A stretch of DNA of 42,792 nucleotides from the NCBI GenBank assembly GCA_015232405.1, contig JADFZS010000039.1, positions 1 to 42,792 of the forward strand, given 5' to 3'. This DNA comes from Magnetococcales bacterium (lineage in GTDB: Bacteria; Pseudomonadota; Magnetococcia; Magnetococcales; JADFYX01). Positions 7,359 to 15,133 of the stretch are shown here, in pieces. Every line of letters begins with the position of its first letter. Position 1 is the stretch's first letter. The position numbers and the translations under genes are program-made. The notes beneath the pieces were generated by a model, which worked only from the letters and a program-made list of their open reading frames with translations, did not search any database and had not been told where the DNA came from.

Positions 7359-8279
7359 CTATTCCTTTTTGCTCAACACCTGAATGGTAGGTTCTTTTTT
7401 ATCACTTGGCATTAAATTTCCGTTAACAGCTACTATATCATCTTTGATCCAGGGTTCTTCTTTCTTGTCTATACTACCAGTATCAACATCCAGTTTCTCA
7501 ACAGTAACCTCTTTTTTTTCAACCTCATCCTTAAAAAAGTTAATCAATTCATTTGTAACATGGTCTGAATGATTAGATGCAGACAGAATTAAATGCGAAC
7601 TTAACATGTCCTTAGACGTCATAATGTAGAAAATTTCTCCATCAGTATTTTTTGTCCATCCTTTGATTTTTTTCTTGCATTCAAGAAGAGAATAGCCTTT
7701 GTACAGTCCTTTCTCATGCTCATCTATACTGTTTTTAAACATCTTATTCATAACAATATGAGTTGGATCTGCAAACTTTTCCAACCGAAAGCAAAAATCT
7801 ATTCCTCTGCCAAGAATATCTTTTACCTTCGCTTCATCATCATCATAAACAAAGACATCTGTAAGATATGTGATAACTGTTTTTAGCCTCAACTCAAGCA
7901 GGTCATTTGCATCGTGTATTTCATTTCTAAATGCAAGAAGAAGGTCCAGAAGTTGGCTGGCGGTGTCAGAATCTACCCTTTTATTCTCTTCTTCACTTTT
8001 TGTGTCAGAATACCGGAAAAAAGCCATTCCTGCATCACCTATAAATTTTACTGGCATAGTGAAGTCTTGATCTTCAAGTTTGGGAACTTCCTTCCGGACT
8101 TTATTTGCAAAATTTGTAAAAGATTTATAGACAGCTTTGTTATGTAAAACCCACTTAACTGGATAGTTCTTCTTTCTATCCGTAGAATTTTTAATATCAA
8201 CCAACACCAGGAAACCGTTACAAGTTCTCTTATTCTCATCTTGCAGTTCTTCAACAATATCGCTTGCGAGAAAATTCAT
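7359..8279 (-). CDS. Class III nucleotidyl-cyclase-like protein, candidate toxin or defence signal synthase
   Basis: This 306-residue soluble protein has a cyclase homology domain over about residues 20-185. Visible active-site positions are: metal Asp28 in LVLVDIKNST; Lys78 and metal Asp82 in VKFIGDAGMAFF; and DILGRGIDFCFRLE, which aligns with the classical D-x-WG-xx-(V/I)-N-xx-x-R segment to give Asp154, Asp161 where Asn is usual, and Arg165. Both metal aspartates and the transition-state arginine are therefore kept, so an active enzyme is plausible; base specificity (A, G, C or U) cannot be read. A charged C-terminal tail of ~120 residues lacks any recognised domain. No Pycsar-type TIR or membrane effector is nearby; the only partner is the Panacea gene. 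Confidence 0.65.
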   Translation of the reverse strand: MNFLASDIVEELQDENKRTCNGFLVLVDIKNSTDRKKNYPVKWVLHNKAVYKSFTNFANKVRKEVPKLEDQDFTMPVKFIGDAGMAFFRYSDTKSEEENKRVDSDTASQLLDLLLAFRNEIHDANDLLELRLKTVITYLTDVFVYDDDEAKVKDILGRGIDFCFRLEKFADPTHIVMNKMFKNSIDEHEKGLYKGYSLLECKKKIKGWTKNTDGEIFYIMTSKDMLSSHLILSASNHSDHVTNELINFFKDEVEKKEVTVEKLDVDTGSIDKKEEPWIKDDIVAVNGNLMPSDKKEPTIQVLSKKE

Positions 8280-8905
8280 AACAATCCAAAGTATCAGTAT
8301 TTTTAAGGTGTATTGCTTGTTTATCCTTAAAGCAACAACGCTCGTTTAGTCATCTTAAATTTGTAAGTTCGACGTTAAGGTTATATCAATTATAGTTAAA
8401 TGAAAATGGCTGATCCTGAATTATCGCAACTAAAATTTGCTTATTAGTTATAGCTGTTTTAGGCTTTGTTTCTTTATAACTACTTAATATCACATAATAA
8501 ATACTATCCCCATGTGAAGTCGTACAGGTATAGGGCTGTACCGACTCTTTTAAGTAGTTTTTTTCAAAATTCTAATTTGTATTATTATATTACAAAGAAG
8601 ATACAAATAAAATCCTTAATCACAGCTATGGTGAAAAATCAACAGTAGGACATTCGCCAGTATTGGCGTTCATTATTTTCTATCAATATTGATAACAAAA
8701 ATGGGACCAGTATTTCAAAAGTATTTGTTTTCTATACCCGGAATTCCGGCTTAGGGTTTAATTAAATAGTTAGGAAAGTTCTATTCTCAACATCTTAGTG
8801 TGATTATAATTTATTGAATAATTATGTTTGCATGAAAAATTCATTTCGGTAAAGGTGTCCAGCCTTTCGGGAGTTACCCTATCCAGGCAATTTGGTGTTG
8901 ATTGG
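8280..8905. other. AT-rich spacer upstream of the cyclase operon, with a nested inverted repeat
   Basis: No coding frame is credible. It should hold the promoter of the leftward cyclase-Panacea operon, but no clear -35/-10 pair is visible. The main structure is at 8478-8564: outer arms AACTACTTA (8478-8486) and TAAGTAGTT (8551-8559) enclose a hairpin of GTCGTACAG and CTGTACCGAC, and a run of T follows at 8558-8564. Read on +, it resembles a small RNA or leader ending in an intrinsic terminator. No upstream + gene exists to need one. Confidence 0.4.
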
Positions 8906-9241
8906 TCATTCAGAGACCTCAAGATAGGCAATTTTCCCGGCTTCCAAGGATTCCAAAATGGATGGCTCTATATCCAGGAGACGTTCACCTACGTACTGCC
9001 AGGAAGGATTCCTCATGCGTAACCGAATCACTGGTGGGGGAGAACCAAAAATCACGCTCATATCCTGAAAATCGGAATCACGGGTAACAATTACATAACC
9101 ATGTTTCTTGGCTTATTCCCATATGTCCTGGTCAGATGAACGTTTCATATTCACAAGGGCCGCGCTCACTGTGCCGGGAAACCGATTCTGGAGCATGGGA
9201 GCCATTTGCCTGGAAAGGTTCTGGTCCAAAAAAAACTTCAT
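8906..9241 (-). pseudogene. DUF5615 PIN-like toxin with in-frame stop
   Basis: ATG 9241 overlaps the antitoxin stop (ATGA). The frame gives MKFFLDQNLSRQMAPML, then DQDIWE, a TAA at codon 43, then AKKHGYVIVTRDSDF, and runs on to TGA at 8906 (112 codons in all). The family normally reads IWE-Tyr-A at this point, so TAT or TAC has become TAA by one substitution. The rest of the frame, including the conserved acidic DSDF, is undamaged, so the loss is recent or the stop is tolerated. This is probably the inactivated toxin partner of the adjacent DUF433 protein. Confidence 0.75.
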
Positions 9242-9465
9242 GCCGCCGATACCTGCAAAGCCTTATGCTCTCGCTCTGCGGCATAGGCTAAACAAGCCCG
9301 AATATCTTCAATTTCAAGCTCTGGGAAATCTTCTATAATTCCTTTTTCAGTCATACCAGTAGCTAACATCTCAAGTACATTATAAACTGAAATTCGCATA
9401 CCCCTTATACATGGACGGCCACCTTTTTTACTTGGCTCTATGGTGATACGTTCTTTGTAATTCAT
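9238..9465 (-). CDS. DUF433 family antitoxin
   Basis: This is a small winged/helix-turn-helix protein of 75 residues with the DUF433 core: RITIEPSKKGGRPCIRGMRI, then VLEMLATGMTEKGIIEDFPEL and IRACLAYAAERE. The family is commonly the antitoxin and repressor of DUF5615 toxins. The ATG is preceded by GGGAG about 9 bases upstream, which lies inside the 3' end of the integrase remnant. Its stop overlaps the toxin start by 4 bases. The antitoxin is intact while the toxin is interrupted, so it may now be purposeless or act on other modules. Confidence 0.85.
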   Translation of the reverse strand: MNYKERITIEPSKKGGRPCIRGMRISVYNVLEMLATGMTEKGIIEDFPELEIEDIRACLAYAAEREHKALQVSAA

Positions 9466-9466
9466 G

Positions 9467-9711
9467 TTAAATAGCTCCCTTCATAGGAATAATATTCTCT
9501 GATGGTGTGCCGTTCATGGCTGTGGCTATATCGGTGCTTATTCGTTCCGCTGCCTGTTTAACTGGATCTGCTGCAAGATGACCATAACGGGCTGTCATGG
9601 CCTCGATGGAATGTCCCAAGATAGCCCCAACAACAAGAAGGGTCGAACCGCCTCCAACGCTTTTTCTGCTTTGGCAGAATCAATAAATCGCTGGGTAAGT
9701 TTTGTTTTCAT
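9467..9711 (-). pseudogene. Tyrosine-recombinase integrase reduced to its two ends
   Basis: From ATG 9711 the frame reads MKTKLTQRFIDSAKAEKALE, a typical N-terminus of tRNA-site integrases. After about 25 codons a different frame takes over and gives STLLVVGAILGHSIEAMTARYGHL and KQAAERIS, the C-terminal box with the conserved His and the nucleophilic Tyr, ending at TAA 9467. Several hundred codons, including the first catalytic Arg and the Lys, are deleted and the remaining parts are out of frame. Orientation and position against the right att repeat are as expected for an element's own integrase. Confidence 0.8.
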
Positions 9712-9796
9712 GTCTCTAGTACCCAAATAAAGATTTCAATTACCCAAAACAACCATCAAACCATTGTGGTTACTGAATACTGTATGAAATTCCTAG

Positions 9797-9819
9797 TACC
9801 CACATAGTACCCAGCAGGA
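9797..9819 (+). repeat. Element-end direct repeat, right copy
   Basis: Identical over 23 bp to 5968-5990 and in the same orientation. It lies between the start of the integrase remnant and the right att repeat, 107 bases inside the latter. A further TAGTACCCA occurs at 9717-9725, just upstream of the integrase start. This clustering supports recombinase or excisionase binding. Confidence 0.6.
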
Positions 9820-9925
9820 ATAAAACTACAGGCTTTTTACGGCAACGTCAAGCAAGATAGAATTTAATAAGTTATTGTTTTTATGGTATATAGTAACATT
9901 TGGAGATGTGCGGAAACGTGGTGTT

Positions 9926-9975
9926 TTGGCCTCATGAGCCAAAGGTCACAGGTTCGAATCCTGTATCGTGCGCCA
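9926..9975 (+). repeat. attR-type copy of the tRNA-Arg 3' half (anticodon arm reads CAT)
   Basis: Fifty bases repeat the anticodon arm, T arm and acceptor 3' strand of tRNA-Arg, including CCA, with three differences. No D arm or 5' acceptor precedes it, so it cannot fold as a tRNA. The anticodon position is CAT rather than CCG and the acceptor strand has C to T at 9969. It marks the right end of the island. Confidence 0.8.
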
Positions 9976-10369
9976 TAAGTCATTATTGATATAATAGTGT
10001 TACAAGCCATTCTTAAAAGGTGTAACTCAAAATGGCTACGTTTTAAAATTGCTAGATATTGCCAGATTTTATAACAACTATTTTTGTTGAACTGGCAATT
10101 AGGCGATATTTGCCGTTCCTTTTTTAGCATCTTTCCCAAACTTGAATATAATGTTGATCTGTTAAGGGTGATCCCTTGCTGCAATACAAGTAACATATAC
10201 ATTTTGACAGGCGGGATGGTCAGTTATTGCTTTTGCAGAGAAACATAAAAGCTGCATCAACTGAGATTTTTGGTAGATTTTCAATCTCTTGTGATTTGTT
10301 TTCACACATAATCTATTAAAAATTATTTGCTTATAAAATCAAGTAGTTAATATTCGTGAAATGTCCTGG
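9976..10369. other. Gap right of the island, no gene seen
   Basis: No frame on either strand resembles a gene. A leftward frame crossing the tRNA copy yields RYRIRTCDLW-type peptide, a known artefact of translating tRNA sequence. No hairpin with a T-run was found at the end of the 10370 gene. Confidence 0.5.
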
Positions 10370-12706
10370 TTAAACCTTTTGTACCCAGAATATATACATT
10401 CCTACAAAAGTATCAGGGTGTTGTAACTCAAATTCATTCCATATTGATAGCGAAGACAGAGCCTCTTTTTTAGAGTTAAACTTCCTATAGTTACTCATGA
10501 TCTGGCTATCAAGTATTTCAAATCCTAGAAACTTAAGTCCTGTTTTTTGTATTAGCAACTCTATCTGAGGTATTGTGAATTGATGCTCCTGAACGTGGAA
10601 GAGCAAATCACGGCATTCACTCAGACAATAAAAATCAAGATGGTTTAAAATTTTTCCAATTTTAGAGTGGCTGTTATGAGAAGATTTTATTATTTCAGAA
10701 CGACATCGACGTAGATCATCAGGTTTTGCCTTATATCTTTTTTTGGCAATTATTTTGCGAGCCTCCGTTACAGCTTGACGGGCAGTTTTGCTATACAGAC
10801 CAATTTTCATCAAACCATTCGGTTTTAAGGCATTTACTAATTCTTGCCAACCTGCAATTGGGTCATCCATATGATGCAAAACTCCTACACTCTCTATAAG
10901 ATCAAATTTTTTCTCCAATTTTTCTATTTGTAATATGTCACCGTGAAAATATTCAACATTTGAGACCCCAAATTCCCTGGTTTTTCTAATTGCATAAGAT
11001 AGGCTGCTCAAGCTTAGGTCAATAGCCAAAACATTGCTGTTTAAATAATTGGAAGCAGTGATTAAAGAGTGTTGTCCAGTACCACAACCAGCAATCAGTA
11101 TGTCTGGATTGGCTGAAAACTTCTCACCATTGGAATTCCATTGAATATTTGTAATTTGCAATGTTTGTTCAATTGTCTTTGGTTTGTCGCATAAACCTGT
11201 TTTTATCCAGCGAGGATATGGATTTTCTTCATACTGGCTTTGCACACTTTTTGATATTGTGTCTGTTATAGAGCCAAAAGATGGGACTTGAGTTCGCAAA
11301 ACTTGTTCTTTTATAGGTTCAACCACCTGATACTCAATCAATTTATCAATCTGTTGTGACCAAGTAGACTCCAGTAATTGATCAGACCATGAGAAACTAT
11401 GTAGTGGTTTGTACATAGCTAATACAATTATCGTTTTTAAAAGTATATTCTCCCTGTTTTTCAGACATAACTCTATTTGTTCTTGCAGAAGAACAATGTT
11501 GTGTTGTTCCTTTTTACTTTTTGAATACAGATACTCGTTGATGAAACAGTGAATTGCTAATGAAACATAAAATTCAATCCCTTTAACTTCATTGTTTCCA
11601 TTTATCACCTCATCAAGAAGAGTATCGCGAATTTGGGTGAGCATTTGTTCGACATTTAAATCGGCAATAATGGTTAATTCCATCAAACGCAGAAATAGAG
11701 GTATAGAGGAAAGCAGTTCTGTTAAATAATCAATTTGATTATTAATTTGACCTGACTTGCAGATTTCAATGGCAGCAGAAAATTTATCATTATGATATAA
11801 TGCTTTAATCACGGCACTAGAATAATTACGAGGAGAAACAGAAGGTTGTAAAAGCATCATAATCAGTTCATTTGAGAACTCTTCACTACAATGCTTAATG
11901 TCAATATAATTTATACATTGAGTATAACCAGCCCAGTTCAATCCTGTATGGGGATTTATGGAAACTGCTTTTTGGAAGCTGGTAAAAGCCTCATTAATAT
12001 TGCCTTTTTCTTTTAGAGCAGTTCCTAAATTGCAATAAGCCAAAGCATTATCTGGTTGTAGAGAGACCGCTTTTTTGCAGTTTGCAACAGCTTCATCCAG
12101 CTTCCCTTGTCCTATTAAGCTTGCACCAAGATTAGAGTAGGCTTCTGCAAAGTCAGGCTGTAAAGAGATTGCTTTTTTGCAGTTTATAACAGCATCATCC
12201 AGCTTTCCCTGATCTATTAATGTAGCAGCAAGATTAGAGTAGGCTTCTGCATAATCAGGTTTTAAAGAGATTGTTTTTTGTAAACACAAAACTGACTTAT
12301 CCAACTTGCCCTTTTTGGCCAAAGCAATTCCGAGACTTCTATATGCATCGGCATAGTTGGGGTCAATTGTTGTTGCTTTTTCCTGGATTTTGATAGTCTC
12401 ATCGATACGACCCAATGAATAGAGCGAGATTCCTAAATTGTAGTATAACCAAGCTAGGTTGCCGTTGATTTCAATAGCCCTCTCAAACTGCTTTAATGCT
12501 AAATCATGACGGTTGATTTTTTGGGCAATGAGACCAATTAAATTAATTGCAAGTATAAAATCAGGAACTACATTTAAAATGGAAGTACACAATATGTCTG
12601 ATTTTGAGTAGTTTTCTGAATTGAAATTGTCGAGAGCCAGCTTGTATGTCTCATCAACTGTGAGAGCTGATTTGTTATCGCTTTTATTGGTTTGTTGCTC
12701 TGTCAT
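10370..12706 (-). CDS. TPR repeat protein fused to class I SAM methyltransferase
   Basis: This 778-residue cytosolic protein has two parts. Residues ~15-270 are about seven 34-residue TPRs (for example AEAYSNLGASLIGQGKLDEA); two adjacent repeats are almost identical in DNA around 12020-12270, a recent tandem duplication. A less regular helical middle follows. The C-terminal third is a methyltransferase: QYEENPYPRW, SAM motif I DILIAGCGTG at 535-544, acidic AIDLS, and SVGVLHHMDDP. TPR-methyltransferases with QYEENPYPRW occur in glycan and flagellin modification regions. The substrate is unknown. The start is ATG 12706, with no clear ribosome site. It is divergent from the SpsF-like gene. Confidence 0.85.
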   Translation of the reverse strand: MTEQQTNKSDNKSALTVDETYKLALDNFNSENYSKSDILCTSILNVVPDFILAINLIGLIAQKINRHDLALKQFERAIEINGNLAWLYYNLGISLYSLGRIDETIKIQEKATTIDPNYADAYRSLGIALAKKGKLDKSVLCLQKTISLKPDYAEAYSNLAATLIDQGKLDDAVINCKKAISLQPDFAEAYSNLGASLIGQGKLDEAVANCKKAVSLQPDNALAYCNLGTALKEKGNINEAFTSFQKAVSINPHTGLNWAGYTQCINYIDIKHCSEEFSNELIMMLLQPSVSPRNYSSAVIKALYHNDKFSAAIEICKSGQINNQIDYLTELLSSIPLFLRLMELTIIADLNVEQMLTQIRDTLLDEVINGNNEVKGIEFYVSLAIHCFINEYLYSKSKKEQHNIVLLQEQIELCLKNRENILLKTIIVLAMYKPLHSFSWSDQLLESTWSQQIDKLIEYQVVEPIKEQVLRTQVPSFGSITDTISKSVQSQYEENPYPRWIKTGLCDKPKTIEQTLQITNIQWNSNGEKFSANPDILIAGCGTGQHSLITASNYLNSNVLAIDLSLSSLSYAIRKTREFGVSNVEYFHGDILQIEKLEKKFDLIESVGVLHHMDDPIAGWQELVNALKPNGLMKIGLYSKTARQAVTEARKIIAKKRYKAKPDDLRRCRSEIIKSSHNSHSKIGKILNHLDFYCLSECRDLLFHVQEHQFTIPQIELLIQKTGLKFLGFEILDSQIMSNYRKFNSKKEALSSLSIWNEFELQHPDTFVGMYIFWVQKV

Positions 12707-12905
12707 GTTTTTTGACCAATTATACTTGTAGTAATATGGTTTTTATTTGATTGTTCAAGATCAATCAATAACAATTTTTTGCATTGTACATGAATTTAAA
12801 ATCTCTTCCAAATGCCGATACTATGAAAAAATTGCTGTTGAAGATATATAACGCTCTCCATCCAAATTTATTATCGTCTCTCTGGAAAATTAAAGGAGCA
12901 AACTC

Positions 12906-13010
12906 ATGAGCAACTATAAACCATATCCAAAATTTAGTGATTTTGGTGTAGAGTGGTTGGGTGATGTTCCTGAATGTTGGGAAGTTAGTGAAATAGGTTT
13001 TGAGAGTTAA
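12906..13010 (+). pseudogene. hsdS: N-terminal stub of type I restriction specificity subunit
   Basis: A consensus AAAGGAG at 12892-12898 precedes this ATG. The 34 codons read MSNYKPYPKFSDFGVEWLGD and VPECWEV before TAA. This is the hallmark start of HsdS proteins, just ahead of the first target-recognition domain. The remainder of hsdS and all of hsdR/hsdM are absent. The next ATG (13014) is 3 bases after the stop, so the stub keeps the translation-initiation region and may now act as a short leader for the SpsF-like gene. Confidence 0.8.
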
Positions 13011-13013
13011 GTA

Positions 13014-13835
13014 ATGGAACAGGCCGTGCCTCAAGAAAATGAACTTATAAGCAGCAATAAAGCAACTATCATCCTGCAAGGAAGGTTGGGTTCTACCCGA
13101 CTGCCAGGAAAGGTGATGTTACCATTGGCAGGTAAGCCCGCCATACTGCATGTCTACGAGCGGATTTGCTATTGTCGTAACATTGACAAAATTATTGTTG
13201 CCACCACCACCAACCCGGAAGATGATGTTATAGAGAAGCTTTTTAGTGACAAGGAGGTCGATATCTTTCGAGGTAGTGCGGATGATCCTCTGGATCGCTA
13301 CTATCAGGCGGCACTCCGCTTTGATATTGGGCATGTGGTACGTATCATGTCTGACTGTCCTTTGGTAGATCCCCAGATAGTTGATGAGCTGGTTGCAAGC
13401 TATTTTAGTGGAGGTTATGATCTGGTTCATCTTGATGGTGAGTTTCCAACCGGGCTTGATGTGACTGTTTTTTCCCGTAGGGCATTGGAAAAAAACTGGC
13501 AAGAGTCAACACTCACCTCAGATCGAGAACATATCACCTCATATATCTCCAATAATCCTGATAAGTTCAAGGTTGGAGTCCTAAATAAATTCCATGGCCT
13601 TCTTCACCATCGCTGGGTAATGGACGAAAAGTTGGATTATCAATTTATAAGCCAGATATACGATGCTTTGTATCAAGAGGGGACAATTTTCAAGAGCAAT
13701 GATATACTGAATTTTCTTGCAGAAAATCCCCAAATATTAAAGATAAATGCTGGCATTCCACGAAATCAGGGTTATCTTCAAACACGTAAGAAAGATCTGA
13801 AACTAAATAAAAAACTGATTAAAAAAACGTTATAG
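13014..13835 (+). CDS. SpsF-like cytidylyltransferase / nucleotidyltransferase family protein
   Basis: The 273-residue protein belongs to the CMP-sugar type cytidylyltransferase family (SpsF/KdsB-like). The nucleotide-binding start IILQGRLGSTRLPGKVM is followed by IIVATTTNPEDD, the sugar-side RGSADDPLDRYY, metal-site MSDCPLVDP, and LTSDREHITSYI. Such proteins activate a nonulosonic acid or related sugar for surface polysaccharide or flagellin decoration. There is no ribosome site of its own; the ATG is 3 bases after the HsdS stub, so translation is probably coupled to it. A hydrolase gene follows after 5 bases. Exact sugar unknown. Confidence 0.85.
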   Translation: MEQAVPQENELISSNKATIILQGRLGSTRLPGKVMLPLAGKPAILHVYERICYCRNIDKIIVATTTNPEDDVIEKLFSDKEVDIFRGSADDPLDRYYQAALRFDIGHVVRIMSDCPLVDPQIVDELVASYFSGGYDLVHLDGEFPTGLDVTVFSRRALEKNWQESTLTSDREHITSYISNNPDKFKVGVLNKFHGLLHHRWVMDEKLDYQFISQIYDALYQEGTIFKSNDILNFLAENPQILKINAGIPRNQGYLQTRKKDLKLNKKLIKKTL

Positions 13836-13840
13836 GTTTG

Positions 13841-14617
13841 ATGAAAATGAAAAAAGAGTCTGTAATAGACCACCCACTACTAATCAGCTATATGTTCTAC
13901 CCAATGAGAACGCGGTACAGGGATTCTTACCAACATATCCATACCGTAAATATTACAGTTGAAGATGGTATTACCCTTGCCAGTCGGTTTCATTTTGCAG
14001 GTACAGATTGTCCAACAATCCTCTTCTGGCATGGTAATGGTGAGGTAGCATCCCAATATGATCATAGCCAAGAGTATGTAGAAATGGGTATAAATTTTTT
14101 GGCTGTGGATTTTCGTGGCTATGGCGAAAGTGAAGGAATACCAACTGGTTCCAATCTATTACATGATGCAATAACCGTTTATGAAAAAACTCCAAATTTA
14201 CTCAAAGAAATTGGTATTGTTTCTGAGCAACTATACATAATGGGTCGATCATTGGGTTGTACTGCTGCTGTTGAGGTTGGCCGTTATGCTCAGGGTAATA
14301 TATCCGGTTTAATCCTTGAAAGTGGTAGGGCGTTCACGGTTCCAGTTATGGAGCGAATCGGCGGTTTTGATCCTAAACAGATGGAAGAATCTCTTGGATT
14401 TAAAAACCATGAGAAAATTGCCGATATTGCTGTACCTACTCTTATCATTCATGGTGAAAAAGATGAAATCATCCCAGTATCAGATGCCAAGGCCATGTAT
14501 GAAAATTCAGCTGCTAAAGCAAAAAAACTGGTCAAGATTGCCAACGCTGGACATAACGATTTAATGATGATTGGCCATGATGAATATTATGCAGCAATCA
14601 GGAATTTTATTTTTTGA
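13841..14617 (+). CDS. Alpha/beta hydrolase
   Basis: The 258-residue protein has the hydrolase fold: oxyanion-side FWHGNGE, VDFRGYGES, nucleophile elbow GRSLG, acid-bearing LIIHGEKDEIIP and a histidine in NAGHNDL. No signal peptide is seen, so it is cytosolic. ATG 13841 is chosen over the TTG immediately before it; AGG lies 4 bases upstream, and ATG 13847 is also possible. It is 5 bases downstream of the SpsF-like gene and surely cotranscribed. It resembles the YqkD/FrsA-like esterase or lysophospholipase group; the substrate cannot be told. Confidence 0.85.
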   Translation: MKMKKESVIDHPLLISYMFYPMRTRYRDSYQHIHTVNITVEDGITLASRFHFAGTDCPTILFWHGNGEVASQYDHSQEYVEMGINFLAVDFRGYGESEGIPTGSNLLHDAITVYEKTPNLLKEIGIVSEQLYIMGRSLGCTAAVEVGRYAQGNISGLILESGRAFTVPVMERIGGFDPKQMEESLGFKNHEKIADIAVPTLIIHGEKDEIIPVSDAKAMYENSAAKAKKLVKIANAGHNDLMMIGHDEYYAAIRNFIF

Positions 14618-15133
14618 TAAAATATTGCTCATATAATCTACATTTATTATTTGCAAACCGGGTAATGAAAATTGGTATCGGAAGTAGATGTTATGGGTAA
14701 TATGATCTCAGGCAAGCTTCTTAATTGGGAATATTGAAAATGGTACACTTTTTTTAGATAATTTTTACACATTTCAACAAAGCACAATTTTTTACTGATT
14801 ATGTTCTGCGCTCATGGGCATAAGTTTTCTTGAAGATCAATCAATAAGCACAAATATCAAATAGTTTTCTACCCCTGCCAAGTGCATTATTTGCTACCCA
14901 CCTAAATCGTAACTTATTATTTATATTTGATAATTGATAACTAGACTTAGATACATTTTTCAAACTACTTAATTGCGATTTTTATAGATTAAATCGTTAA
15001 TCAATGTTAATTTATGGTTAACGTAACAAATTGTCGCAAAAAGTTATTAACTATCAATAGTTTGGTTGATATCTGTTTATATCAAACGTAACGCTACTCT
15101 TAATGTAGCTACTATTCAAAGGATTAAAGCCCC
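14618..15133. other. AT-rich intergenic region before the hemerythrin-like gene
   Basis: I see no gene and no terminator hairpin in these 516 bases. The only ordered feature is the inverted repeat at 15066-15085 close to the next start. The remainder is simple AT-rich sequence. Confidence 0.5.
15066..15085. promoter_or_regulatory. Inverted repeat, candidate operator
   Basis: TTGATAT and ATATCAA are perfect arms separated by 6 bases, about 50 bases upstream of ATG 15134. The size and symmetry fit a dimeric regulator site, but AT-rich sequence makes chance occurrence possible. Confidence 0.3.

Noticed and set aside
9864..10202. Leftward 112-aa frame across the tRNA copy
   Set aside because: Its peptide contains RYRIRTCDLWLMRP, the usual artefact of translating tRNA sequence, and it has no ribosome site.
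12790..12908. Short + frame ending in TGA that overlaps the hsdS stub ATG
   Set aside because: The ATGA overlap recalls an hsdM-hsdS junction, but the ~39 codons do not resemble HsdM.
12757..14847. 15-bp direct repeat AAGATCAATCAATAA at 12757 and 14833
   Set aside because: One such match is expected by chance in AT-rich sequence of this length, and the flanks are unrelated.
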